Shown in pieces: positions 1 to 11,737 of a stretch of 64,000 nucleotides of DNA (position 1 is the first letter of the stretch; every line of letters starts with the position of its first letter). The stretch is from Trichoplusia ni (taxonomy: Eukaryota > Arthropoda > Insecta > Lepidoptera > Noctuidae). Below the pieces are notes generated by a model. The model did not search any database. It saw only the letters and a program-made list of their open reading frames with translations, and was not told the origin of the DNA. A program made the position numbers and the translations under genes. The stretch is taken from positions 310,001-374,000 of the forward strand of contig NC_039486.1 in assembly GCF_003590095.1 (NCBI RefSeq), read 5' to 3'.

Positions 1-408
1 TTATTTAAAAGAGCCGAGACTCTAACATGTGTTATGTTGTTATACAAACATGGTTTAGATGCGGGTGAGGTGTTATTCTGAATGTTTTCTAACTTGATTT
101 TGTAAGTTGGTTTTGAAAAAATATATTTGACGTAAAACGAGAAAATAAATATGGTTGTATTGTAGAAAAATATTTACGGTTTCTCGTTTAGTCCGACATC
201 TCTGTGATAAGGCTAAAGGCTATTTTACTTTTCAAAATAAACAAACAAAACATGAATGAATTAAATAGATAAAAAATGAATGAATAACCTAAACAATAAT
301 TACATATGTAATCAATACTTTCCATACGTGCTTTATTTTCCATAAATATTACCACAAAATACCACCAGTTGAACAACAAGGACAAAGGCTCAGAATACCC
401 CCGTACGT

Positions 409-480
409 GGGAGTGCGGCGCGGCGCGGGCGCAGCAAAGCCTTCGATTGAGACATCCGACACGCCATCAAACGCGCCGCC
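409..480. promoter_or_regulatory. GC islet with GCGCGGGCGCAG
   Basis: A sharp GC-rich, CpG-rich patch in AT-rich DNA. It carries the 12-mer GCGCGGGCGCAG at 423-434, found in exactly the same form at 4986, 59395 and 60495. No gene lies beside it. Candidate regulatory element or unmethylated CpG patch; function is inferred only. Confidence 0.35.
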
Positions 481-1824
481 TTTCTATAGCCCTACAAGTA
501 TCGACAATGGGGGGCTTCACCCTACTACACACGTCACACCTTTTCATTCGACTCAATCAAGATAGCTATAAGGTTGAATCTTCTTTGTACTTTTAAGAAT
601 TTACGGTTTTTGGACGGAAAAGTTAAAATTGTAAGTCTTTATCCATTTAACCCTTATATCATTCATTGTTGTCTGAAATTTGTCAGTTGCGTGATGTAGA
701 GGACATCTTTTGAGAAGTTTTTTTCATTCATTGTTGAATTAATGTTGATATCGGATCTCTGAGTGCTAATGTGACGAGACTTGGAAGTGCATTATGTGTT
801 AAAGTTATACTTTCAAAAGTTTTTTCATTGAGCCGCGATAAAGTCGTAAATAATAAAAAAAAACTTGTTTATCTGACATCTGGATGGCTTCGAGATAAAC
901 CCTTTTTAGTTTGGTATTACCTTTATTAGTGTTCGGCGCAGGTGGAGCGCGTGATAAGATGTAGATACTGGAGAGCTGTGGAAGATACGACTCACACGTG
1001 AATACCTAGGAGGTTGTAAATAGTTCTGGGTTGGGAATACTCATAAACCACAAGCAACCTCTGCTGCACAAGTTATCTGATTTTGGCCTCTTTAACCTCT
1101 TTTAAACTTCTTCTTCGGGTAACTGCAGTCAAATTGAACAGAAACTTTTTGGATAATACTTGCTAATTATTTCATACCGCATTATTCTGTACGGCTCTTA
1201 AATGAGTGCGCACTTTACAAATAGGGACAACTCAACGGACAGCACTTGCACGAAATCAATAAAACCTCTCACCCCTTCTCGGTAATTACCCTATTAGCTA
1301 TAACCGTAGCGTACAATATTTTGTAGTGCGATCAGCTGATCAATACGACTGTAATTATAGGGAGCGAGGGAGCTTGTTACTAGTTGTTAGTAAATGTTGT
1401 CACCGCGTGGCGGAGCTCCCACGCTTGCTGCTGTGAGGCGCCCCGAGTCTCGTGCCCTAGGATGACCTAACATTTGTAAATACATAGGCATATCACGTCA
1501 AAGAATATTGTGTTAGAAAACAGAGCTGCGCTGTCAGCATCATGTAATACATTGGATTTTATTAGGGAATTGAATTGTTTGGGCTCAGAACTGATCGTAA
1601 TGTAGTTGGAGAAAAGGTTGGTCAGAAATTCGCATCATATTTTGTAAAATCTACATATTTTATGAAGTCAAATCGAAAGGTGGGTTTACGTCGTGCATTG
1701 TAAAAGTGTTGCAAAGTATACAAAGAATTAGAGAATTACTCAACAAATATTATAAGTTAGTCACATGACCATCATAATTGTATATCTACGGAGACACTGA
1801 TACCTGCACAGTGCAGACTCTGAA

Positions 1825-1856
1825 GTTTTCATTAAATGATTACATTTAATGAAAAC
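1825..1856. repeat. Perfect 14-bp inverted repeat
   Basis: GTTTTCATTAAATG, a 4-base spacer ATTA, then CATTTAATGAAAAC. It may be a small foldback footprint or a chance AT-rich palindrome. Confidence 0.6.
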
Positions 1857-2335
1857 GAGCCGTTGATGACCATGTAATGTATGAAATACGTGTATGAGAG
1901 CTCACAAGAGGAAATGATTTGCTTTGTTAAGTTAAGCTCGTTTGTGAAGCTCAATCAGGTAGGGATGTGACAGATACTTTCGTTAATTGTATCGATAAAA
2001 TTTGACGATTAAATAAGATATAGAAAGACAGAAATTATGTTGTTAGTGAATATTTACTTGTTGTAATTCTTTATCGATAAGTTTATTTAACATAAGAATC
2101 TAAAGGTTTCAAGAACGGGTCATAGGAATCAATTACTGTTAACGTTTCCTACGTGTACTACGTTTAGTTATGTTTAATACACTTATACCACCTTATACTG
2201 TTTGCCCAAAAATAAACCTTGTAATTGTGTGCAAAATGTACTATGACGTTATTGAGTATTGTCTAGTATCAACCAATTTTAAAACAAACAGATTTAAATA
2301 CTAGCGAGTATTTATCGACAGCTGCCCCTCCCTCA

Positions 2336-2421
2336 GCCGTAACCCGCGTTAATCAAGTGCGCGCGCGCATAGCAGCGGTAATTAGATTGGGCGGCGCGTG
2401 CGCCGGTCGCGACCCGCAAAC
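2336..2421. promoter_or_regulatory. GC islet with GCAGCGGTAAT
   Basis: Alternating GCGC run at 2359-2369, followed by GCAGCGGTAAT at 2372-2382 and GGCGGCGCGTGCGCC. The 11-mer recurs in the islet at 59407. Non-coding, unassigned. Confidence 0.3.
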
Positions 2422-3042
2422 CGCCACACTGCAAGTTATAGAGCAGAAAATCCACACACGAGCCTTCAAAGAATAAAATTCTTTCAAAAGAAGTCATTAA
2501 AGTCTCTATAAGAGTCTGCCTTATGTCAGGGAACATTAGAAATCAAAAGGTAATAAGGATTGCCACGTTGAAGTAGTAGTAGTGGTGATGAGTTTTTAAC
2601 TTGTAATCATTGTTAAAAGCATTGAAGATATGACACATACAAGATCGCCGGGAAGGCAGTTCATAAGACTTGAGTATATTGTATGTTCTAGCCTGTATTA
2701 CATATAGAGGATCAGAGTAATCCTTCTGTTAACGTATCTGCATGATGACGTCAGTAATCATGGCCTCTTATAATCGGTAACCGGCGACTTCTCACTGCGT
2801 TACAAGATGTAATTGTTTCATTAAATATTCCTCTCTGTGTTCAGCCAGAGTTTGTTACTGCAGATGGAAACTGTTGAACTAAGTACATCATTGTATAGAG
2901 CTGTCATTTATGTTGGATTTTAGGAGCGTATGAAAACTTATTGAAAAAGAGTAGAATAGCGTAGATTCACTAATCCCATATATTCAAAGTCTGCAGGACA
3001 GTATGTCAGCTGGAGTAGTCAGTATGGAGCTGTTTATTTTAT

Positions 3043-3287
3043 ACTTACAGTTGCCCGCGACTTCGTCCGCGTGGTTGGAAGATATAAGTTATTACACCTT
3101 GGGTTACAATATCGCTATTTTCTTACGGAACCCTAATATTTTTGAAATAAATTATAGCCTATGTTCAGCGGGGATAATGTAGAAGAAACAGAGAGAAGCT
3201 AGAATATATAAATCGGTCCAGTAGTTTAGAAGCCTATTCGTGTCAAACAAACAATGAAAGATTTCCTCTTTATAATATTAGTATAGA
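3043..3287 (-). mobile_element. Non-autonomous Helitron, divergent copy
   Basis: On the minus strand it begins TCTATACTAATATTATAAAG, preceded by A, and ends near GCGGACGAAGTCGCGGGCAAC, the recognisable lepidopteran Helitron end. The final CTAG is degraded here. The centre differs from the other three copies in the window, suggesting another subfamily. It has no coding capacity. Confidence 0.6.
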
Positions 3288-3459
3288 TGAAAGGCCAATA
3301 TGACTTCATAAGATAGCGTTGCATATATTCCTTCAACTCTCTATTCGTAATTTGGATGTTTTTGCTGACAGTAAACTTATATCATTTATTCCTGTACTGC
3401 CGAGATACCTTTCTTTCGTCTTTATTTTATACTCTAACTAGCCCATTACCACGTAACCA

Positions 3460-3518
3460 TACTTGATACATTGACGTAGCTGTGTCATTATACACAGCTA
3501 CGTCAAATGTATCAAGTA
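3460..3518. repeat. 26/27-bp inverted repeat (hairpin)
   Basis: Left arm 3460-3485 contains TACTTGATACATTGACGTAG; the right arm 3492-3518 is its complement with one extra base. The loop is six bases. A further TGACGTA word follows at 3530-3545. Nothing here is coding. Confidence 0.75.
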
Positions 3519-3784
3519 TAATTAACACTTGACGTATGACGTAGCTAGTTTTGTAAAATATTGCACCAAATTGTATTAATAATTAGCCGGTTTCAGACTA
3601 GTCATACTATTTTAAATTTATATTTAAGATATTACTGTAAACCGTACTGCCTAGTCGCATACTGCATAGTCGTAGAATTATTGATAGTACTAGGCTAAGA
3701 CAAGTACAACTGCAAGCATTTTTCAGGCATTTGGATGTATCCTTCATAATTTTCTTTTACAATCTCAATATTATGATATGATAG

Positions 3785-4100
3785 GAGCTCGTGGTTAAGC
3801 TATAACCGCATAAGTGATTCGATCACAGGTTAAGCTATGCTTGACGCGGTTGGTCCGTAGATGGGTGACCATCTTTGTCATAACGAGTTCCTCCCTGTTT
3901 CGGAAGGCACGTTAAATTGTGGGTCCCGGCTGTTATTTGTACATCTTTGACAGTCGTTACAGGTAGTCAGAAGCTTGAAAAGTCTGACAGCCAATCTAAC
4001 CAAGGGGTACCGTGTTGCCCAGGTAACTGGGTTGAGGAGGTCAGATAGGCAGTCGCTCCTTGTAAAACACTGGTACTTAGCTGAAACCGACTGGCTGATG
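3785..4100 (+). mobile_element. 5S-rRNA-derived SINE (SINE3-like)
   Basis: Positions 3820-3870 match 5S rRNA in order and spacing: CGATCAC, then GGTTAAGC (A box), GACGCGGTT (intermediate element) and TAGATGGGTGACC (C box). The region that follows is a body I recognise from many lepidopteran genomes (GGCACGTTAAATTGTGGGTC, then a GTGTTGCCCAGGTAACTGGG block and a CAGTCGCTCCTTGTAAAAC block). It is non-coding; short frames in both orientations are incidental. The 5S likeness is read by eye. The right end is uncertain because the usual tail decays after about 4095. Confidence 0.65.
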
Positions 4101-4974
4101 ATGAATCTAAATACTATGATATACATATTACACCAGTACAAGTACGTGAAGGCACAAGAGCTGGTCTCGAGTGGTTTATGTGTAAATAAGTGAGCATCAG
4201 CGTCGTCGCGAGCCAGTTAGTTTCCATTAGTAAATTGTCCATCGCACAATACAATGATGTAACTCTTAGGGATTATACACACTCGGGAAATATTACTGGA
4301 GAACACACTTTTAACTGATTGCTTAATATTAAGGAAACGGGAAATTAGCGTAACCGGAAAGCTATTAAGGTTTGGGGGTGGGCTCTTTTTTTTACTTAGT
4401 TGTAGTCTTTCTGTTAGTCGAGAAGGAGTTCAAAGGGACTTAGGCATGTGCGAGTGATCTAGCTTAGGCAATAGTAGAGGCCCAGGGTGTTTTAAGTCGG
4501 TGATTGTCATAAGCATATCACCACGCCGTCAGAAATCAAAGTCATTTTGTTTTTAATTTATTGTTCTTGAACGAAACCTTCGAATGAACGCTTTGTCCGG
4601 ATTTTCTATGGAATAACTCTAATTTATATGTATATATAATTCAAAAATTACGGTAGATCATGTTACTATATTTAGAATTGACGTGAAAGGTGGCTATATT
4701 TATATTAATTACTAATATTTTTATACTACTTAAGTTATTACATTTAATTGCTTCCAAAGTTTACCTTCCGAACGATTCATTGAAGTAGGTAATTTCAAAG
4801 CATTAAGAATAAGTATTCTTAATTAAACTCTTCGGAGACGATCACCCATGGGTGATGGTACAGCAGGACTCCACTTGATGTAGTTTTACTATACTTGTAA
4901 TTTGAATAAAAAAGCATCAATAGAGAAAAATTAACAAAGCGGAAAATACCATGAATGTGTGTAGCCTAACGCGT

Positions 4975-4999
4975 TAAGACGCGGTGCGCGGGCGCAGAT
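4975..4999. promoter_or_regulatory. Short GC islet with GCGCGGGCGCAG
   Basis: About 25 bp of GC-rich sequence with the exact 12-mer at 4986-4997. Both sides are strongly AT-rich. Candidate protein-binding site. Confidence 0.3.
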
Positions 5000-7900
5000 C
5001 GACATGAACACAAATTGTTGTCACATACCTTCATATTTATTGTACAGAGATTCTCAAAGTTTTGTTTCTGTTTCATGCACGACAAGGATTTCTACCAAAA
5101 CAATTGCAAACTATGCAAACATTATTATCACAGTGTTTACGCAAACAGGCATTATCTGTATCTACTAATAATGAAATCTGAAGAGTCTTGTGACCTTCGA
5201 ACTGGCTAATCTCAAGAATTATGATGGCGGATTTGATATATCTTTATGTTTTGATAGTAAATAAAATACAATTAAGCTGATAAGGGCAATGAAAAAATGC
5301 GAAAACACATCCGTCATCATGACTTGTAAATATGACAAGTGCAAAATTAATGTCTTTCCTATATCCGCACGTGGAAGTGTATTGTATGCCTACAATAACG
5401 TTAATTGTAATAATGAAATTATTGCGCAACATGCGTTCCGCGTTACCTTATGTTTCCCCGAGGTTTCATGGTCGCAGCAATTTTGTTGGAGCCGTGTTCG
5501 CACACTTACCTAAATGAAGTCTGTGATTCTTGCTTTGACAGACATAACGTCTAATCCGCATGAATTATCATCAGCACTATATTTTCTCTGTTCTATAATG
5601 ACTGGTATGTGCTATAGACGATATCTTTATGTCACACTGACACCCAAAAGAATAGCAAACGTTTTTTGGTGTAGATCCATCCAACGTGGTCCAATTCACT
5701 GAAATTACTGTTTTACTATAACATAATCACTATTTCATGGAAATTAACTTACTATACATGCTACTAGTAGATTTTGAATCTATTTGTTTTACGATGTCAA
5801 ACTATTCGGGTTACCACGCAACATTGCTTGATATTGCATTATAATTAATTTACACATATACATTAATATATAAATATTGATATTTTAAGGAATTAACATG
5901 ACAACCGGTCTATTGTACAGTGTTTATGGCATGTGTAAGGATTCTTACACGTGTAAATGTGTTTGAGTGTTGCCACAATGAGTTTATATTAAACAAACAG
6001 ATTGGACAAACACGGGTATTTGACTAGAATATGTGAAGGCGAACTGTTACATATAAAGAGATAGTCCGGAACATTTATTTTAATTTCAAGTGATTATTTA
6101 AGTTAATTACATCAGCGATGATGATAAAATTATGAATAATTTATTGTTTTAAGAAGACAAGTGACAGATGTTTCGGTAAGTAGATTCTTTTAATATGAGG
6201 TTGATGTGGACTAGTGTTTCTATTGGTGTGACTTCTGTTTTTATTTAATCGGGGTCTTCTATTCCAAAACTTAGGGTTTTAAGTTCGTGTAATGATGTGA
6301 GTAAGGGAGATTAAAAAAAAAACTCTGTAATGTTGATGCATTTGCAATGCGGCAATTATTTGTTTATAATAATTCAGTTTAAAATTTCAATCGTCTTATT
6401 CTTGAATAGAACTGATTAGCATGAGCTTACAAATCCACTTTGATCCGCAAAGTCTAACACATTGCATTAGTATAATTATAGCGAAATTATCGCATCCAAT
6501 TAATTGCCGCTGCACTGCTTAAATCCCAATCATGTAACTTACTTAATGTAGGAGAAAATATTTTCACATTTCCATTTATATACCCACGGCTTGTCATAAA
6601 GTTTGTGGTCCAGTGTCTGGGCTAGCAAGAAGGATGCTCTACAAGGAGTGCTAGCCAACAATTGGAGCATAAGTGAACACATCCTCATCAGGCGGCTTGA
6701 GAACTCGTACGCGACGGTATTGCCCCGGGTTTCACAATATTGTTGTTTATTGTCAAGAACTCATGACTCACGCCCCGGACTTGTTTGGACAAACTTATTC
6801 TAATCATTATAGAAACGAGGGGTCACAATAGGCTGACAGATTTGTAGCCGCATCGTTCAGATTTCGAGAGAATTTTTATTTGTCACGTTACATGTTTCCA
6901 CTGTTCCTTCATCATACAAACGCTAACAAAAGTCACTTCTAAATCTCACCAACTTGACCAATGTTTCATAGAAGACCCCACTTTAATAAAGCTTTCACAA
7001 AAATAAGAATCTCTCTTTTCTAAAACTCAATCGTTTATTGTGTTCAAGTGAGAGTAAAGTTGTTACTAAACAAATTAGTTAAATCTTGATACCCGGTACA
7101 AACAGTCACAAATAAGACCCGGAATATTTTAAGCAATATATTAAAACACATTAACAAAGTGTACTCACTGCGTTCGAGCTCTCAAGCAGCGCGTCTTCGG
7201 TATAAATACTAATTAGTTCTCGCGTCGTAATTAATTCAGAGGCGACACGTGTAAGAAGCTGATGAAACTGCTCAGCACCTGTTGTTTCATATACTTTCTG
7301 AATGGAAGTAGGATAGAAATACATTATTGAAAAAGAATATATGAAAATCGTGAGCATGATGTATCGAAATATATGTGATTCATCCAATATATCTATCATG
7401 AATGTGATGAAGCGATACATTTCTGTCAATTAAATCCTATGAGTTGTTTGGGGTGACACATTATGCCCAAGAACTTTATTTTCTTCTTTACGCTCGTTCA
7501 GATGTGTTAGGATCATCTATAATGGAATCCTCCAGTGCACATGTAAAATACGATCTATAAAGGGAATCAAGATAACCTCTGGAATCATAAAACTTGCATG
7601 TGCAGAACCGAAAAGCAAACAACTTTGGTCTAGAAATATGACATTTTGGTTCAAAAAGTAACTTCCTTAGTCTTGCTATTTCATTAATCTTGGAGATGAC
7701 ACTGGTCCTGATAATTTACATTAGCAAAACATTAGACAAGCTAAGCTACAGAGTACTTTCTTTCCATTTTTTATAGTGGGAAGGATATTATAAAAATACA
7801 AACGGCGATGGAAGTTAACATCAATCACGGCCATTGGATCAAAGGCTTTTCTATAATATTATTAATATTAATCTTAGCCAAGTTGCAGGGGATGGTTACG

Positions 7901-8560
7901 AATCATTTTCCTTGATCGTCGTTGTCAACATTGATGACAATTAAAAGATCGTTAATTAACAATTAGAAATACCTGCCGTTACTTTTACCATTGCAAGTTC
8001 TATAGCAGAAGTTCCAATCAGGTCTGTTACATAATTTATTACTCAATAGACCCTTTAATACCTTTTGTAATTAATAGGAAAGGAAATGTTATTTTTTTTC
8101 AAAATTTTTGTGTTGATTATGATCTCGGACATAACGATATCAAAAATAAATTTAGGTATCGCGTAAGTCACATTGTTGTTTTACGTCAAATGATTAAATT
8201 GCCACCTTGACCTGATTGCAAACACAGTGATTTACTAGCATTTTACCAAATCAGCAATTCGAGCCATCTTGAACATCTTGATAAGTTTTGCACAACTATA
8301 CGTAGCATTTTCTAGAAGGTCTGTGTCCAGGTATGTAGGAAGCCTTCTGCATTCCTCTGCATGGCTCTGTTCTTCGCGCATGCGTACGTGACTGTGATCA
8401 CATCCACGTACCGCACGATCAAAACAAACGATTTGTTTCATAGAAATATCGATTAATTGACAATTAAGACATCATTAAGTTGGCGCGAACTACTCACTCC
8501 ATTATTAATTTGATGGTAGTCATTATTAGATTCTTCGGTCTAAACAGGTCTTCTTCTGTC

Positions 8561-8622
8561 TAGCCTTTTTCTAAGCCATGTGGAAGTCGGTTTCCATTAG
8601 CAGTAGCTGCATCTGAAGCTAG
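8561..8622 (-). mobile_element. Detached SINE/LINE 3' tail
   Basis: On the minus strand it resembles the shared lepidopteran tail that reads roughly GCTGCATCC, then GGTTAGACTGGAAGCCGAC, then an AAAAAGGCT end. That tail follows the 5S-like SINE and related elements elsewhere. The copy is diverged and has no recognisable body beside it. Confidence 0.4.
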
Positions 8623-9948
8623 TTGTCCTCATCTTCACAACAAATCTTACTGGATATCGTAAAACCACGGGTTTAAGGTTGAGGTGAGCTGTTAGAAGAC
8701 TGTTTGTCAGAATTATAAAAAAAATAAAGACTGTCAAATATCGCTCTATGCGAGTCGCGACTGAAAGCTAATCGTTCTGTTCAAGGCATGGAAAATTTTC
8801 GGAATGTTAAAAAGTACCTTTAGTCCAAAGATTAACTAGGGCAAGCAAACCTTATGCTTAACCTTGAATGGTCACAAGCCGATTGAGGAATCATTCACAG
8901 CTCAGCCTATTGCGAACCACTGCTAGACATACGCCCACCCCTAGTTACAGTATAACACCTAGTCTTCCGCCTTTCGGATTAGTCTGAGCCAGCTACCTTC
9001 AGCAATGGTTCACATTTCCGTGTGAAGAAATGTTGTCTGCAGGCACTGATTTACATGCAACGACCGCGACACCCAGTTACCGCTTAGATACTCAACAGGT
9101 GGTGACATGACTACCTATATCGGTATATAGATAGACCGCATCTTACCGCATCGCACGTCATTCGACATGTTGCCATGATAACACTTCGTTGAGGCGCCGC
9201 TTCGGCAGAAAACTAATTATCGTTCGATATCGCCTCAGGTGCTCATCAAGCTGGTTCTTCCCCGTTACTGACTGTTGGCCTGAAGAAACTGCGTTCCTGG
9301 AGTCAAAACCTTGATCTTGCATGCCTGAGTTGAGCCAGAAAAGACCAAAAAATGGTTACTCCCTCTTCCTCATGAGAAGAGAGCTGACGATGATAACATG
9401 GAGCAATAATGTCTTAATCCGTTGGTGGTGAGTAAAAATCCAGTCCAATAGCTATAGGACGTTTTAAAGTGGCATATACCCTTTGTTCTTATTCGGATAT
9501 CTGCACAAAAGGGGGACTGTACGGGGTGCTGTCTTGTATATGAGTGATTCTCCGAAACCTAAATTTTTGATGTCTTGAAGTTTATTTTTGTAACTAACTG
9601 ACATCATTCTGCAATTAATTTTATAACATATCTCAAACTATTGCCTATCTTGCACAAGTTATTTTTTTTAATAATATGTATTTAAATATGTCAAAAAAAT
9701 ATTTAAAAGTAGTTCTTCTGACTAATATGGTGTGTCCGTTACCCAGTTTCTTGAACATAAGTAATAATAACATTGTTTCCCTTTGCTTAAATTGATGTGA
9801 ATTATAATTATTAAATATTAGTTGCCCTTACACAAAAAAATGGTACTAATTAATTCGATGGTTTATTTATAAACAAAAAAATAGTATGTGTTTGGCACAA
9901 AACTCTGATTCATATTCACGCGCTTCAATAATATCAGTCAACCCCTAC

Positions 9949-10019
9949 CCGCGCTGGGGGTAGTCAGGGGCTCGGCTGACGTGGTCGCGACGTGACGTGT
10001 GGCTGATAAGTAAAATCGC
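9949..10019. promoter_or_regulatory. GC islet with short hairpin
   Basis: Contains CTACCC and GGGTAG arms around GCGCTGG, then CTCGGCTGACGTGGTCGCGACGTGACGTG-type words rich in ACGTG. No gene beside it. Possible enhancer core; unsupported beyond composition. Confidence 0.25.
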
Positions 10020-11156
10020 GGAGATAAAAAGGTAAATATCTCTCATATAGCCTTGGTACACCTGTGTTTCTGATTATTATGTTCATTTTTATAATTAAGG
10101 TATATGATTTTCAGACATGAATCTGTGGGAAATGTAATGCCATTGGGGAACAGAATCGTATGTAAAGACAAGAATCCTTAATTGCATACGTGTGATGATT
10201 TGTCGATGTTAATGAGCAAAATTCTGATTGATGTGTGTCTGATTCATATAGTAAAAGTACCTTATTAATCAGAATTAATTAAATTGTTATCTTCGCTTTT
10301 ATAATATAGTACACACAAATGCCACTAGTGCTATCTAAGGAAGAAAAAAGAGAGAAGAAGAAAATTGCACAGAATATTTTGAAGAGTCATATCATGCTTT
10401 GATTGACTAGATTTACGTGTTATGAGCATCGTGTGTAATTACTGTGATTTTAATAAATAATTGACTGATTATTCTAACTAGAATTTCATTTCCATCCCTA
10501 ATTCTGATTCAAATATTATTTTTAAGTGAATTATCTCGGAAACCATTTAATCAAAAAGTGTGCCTTTTTCAGACATTGTATCTAAGGTTATCTTCCTTCG
10601 GAAAAGTATGTTTTATAAGCTTAAATGTGAAAAAAAATTACGCCATATGAATCAGACAAAGAACGCAATTTCGGAGAAACACTCGTTCTCATATGATTAT
10701 TTGAAGTTTTAACAGTGCTACTTCTGGTTCTGATTTTATTTTTTAAATGGCGAAATAGAATAATGATAGTAGATAAGTACACTTATTACTTTCCTAAAAA
10801 CATTAAACGAATTGTTGTAATTATCTAAAATGTTAATCTAATAGAACGTGTTGTCTGTCATTATAGCCAAATTGAATCTAGGTCTCTAAAAATAACTGTT
10901 GACCACAGAATGGTCATTAAGCGATCACGTACGCAAGATTTGTACAACAATATAATTAACAGTGGCGTCGTTATGAATATCGATTAGAAGCTTCGTATCA
11001 AATGGTATTAGTCAACAAGGTGGGTAGCACTTATTGTAACTTAAATTCTAGATTTTGGGGACTAAGGGTTAATTTTACATGTCGATGATATTATTCCAGA
11101 TGACCAGCACGAAAATCCACCTGTCTATTAAAAATATATTATAATATATATGCCAA

Positions 11157-11414
11157 TCTATACTAATATATAAAGCTGAAGAGTTTGTTTGTTTGTTTGA
11201 ACGCGCTAATCGCAGGAACTACTGGTTCATATTGAAAAAATCTTTTTGTGTTCAATAGATCATTCATCGAGGAAGGTTTTAGGCTATTTTAAAAACCATC
11301 ACGATGCGACTAATAAGACCGAAGATACAATAGAAAATGTGGAAAAAACAGGGTAGATATAAATCATAACTTATATCTTTTAACCACGCGGATGAAGTCG
11401 GGGGCAACAGCTAG
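11157..11414 (+). mobile_element. Non-autonomous Helitron, complete copy
   Basis: It starts TCTATACTAATATATAAAGC, ends GGGGCAACAGCTAG, and is flanked by A on the left and T on the right. That is the A^T insertion, TC start and CTRR end expected of rolling-circle Helitrons, with no target duplication. The best preserved of four copies, it contains a short TTTG repeat near 11187 and no open frame. It resembles small lepidopteran Helitrons such as the Lep1 type; the exact family is not verified. Confidence 0.7.
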
Positions 11415-11660
11415 TCTTGTAATAACGTCGAAAGCGACGTTAGATTAAACAAAAACGTATTTTATATCAACAACTACTTAGGCTCACACTATTTGCTAGA
11501 TTATAATGGATTAGAGATACAGACGCGAACGTTTTTACACAACTGACCAAAGAATTAAGGAAAAAATAACTAATAAAAACGACAGAATATATCGTAATTT
11601 AACATATATTCTGTAAGAAATAGAGTTCTTAATTTGTTTAAATTTTAAATTACAACCACG

Positions 11661-11737
11661 GTTCATGAGGTACAACCTGATCACAGACGGACAGAATAAG
11701 ATTCCGTTTTACTCTTTGGTTCCAAAACCTTAAAAAA
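11661..11737 (+). repeat. 3' end of a dispersed lepidopteran repeat
   Basis: Contains GGTTCATGAGGTACAACCTG, GACAGACGG-like words, then TTCCGTTTTACTC and an ending near AACCTTAAAAA. I recognise this as the diverged end of a common lepidopteran interspersed repeat. The fragment at 46305 resembles the opposite end of the same family. Its class is not established. Confidence 0.45.

Noticed and set aside
3820..3870. A functional 5S rRNA gene
   Set aside because: Only the internal promoter region is recognisable; the 5' and 3' stems of 5S rRNA are missing, and a repeat body follows.
3878..4193. Frames of 72-87 codons on both strands
   Set aside because: They lie inside the 5S-like SINE, which is non-coding.
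9240..9420. Possible retroelement coding remnant (GAGGAAGAGGGAG-like words on the minus strand)
   Set aside because: I could not find a conserved reading frame or a known protein end, so it is not called.
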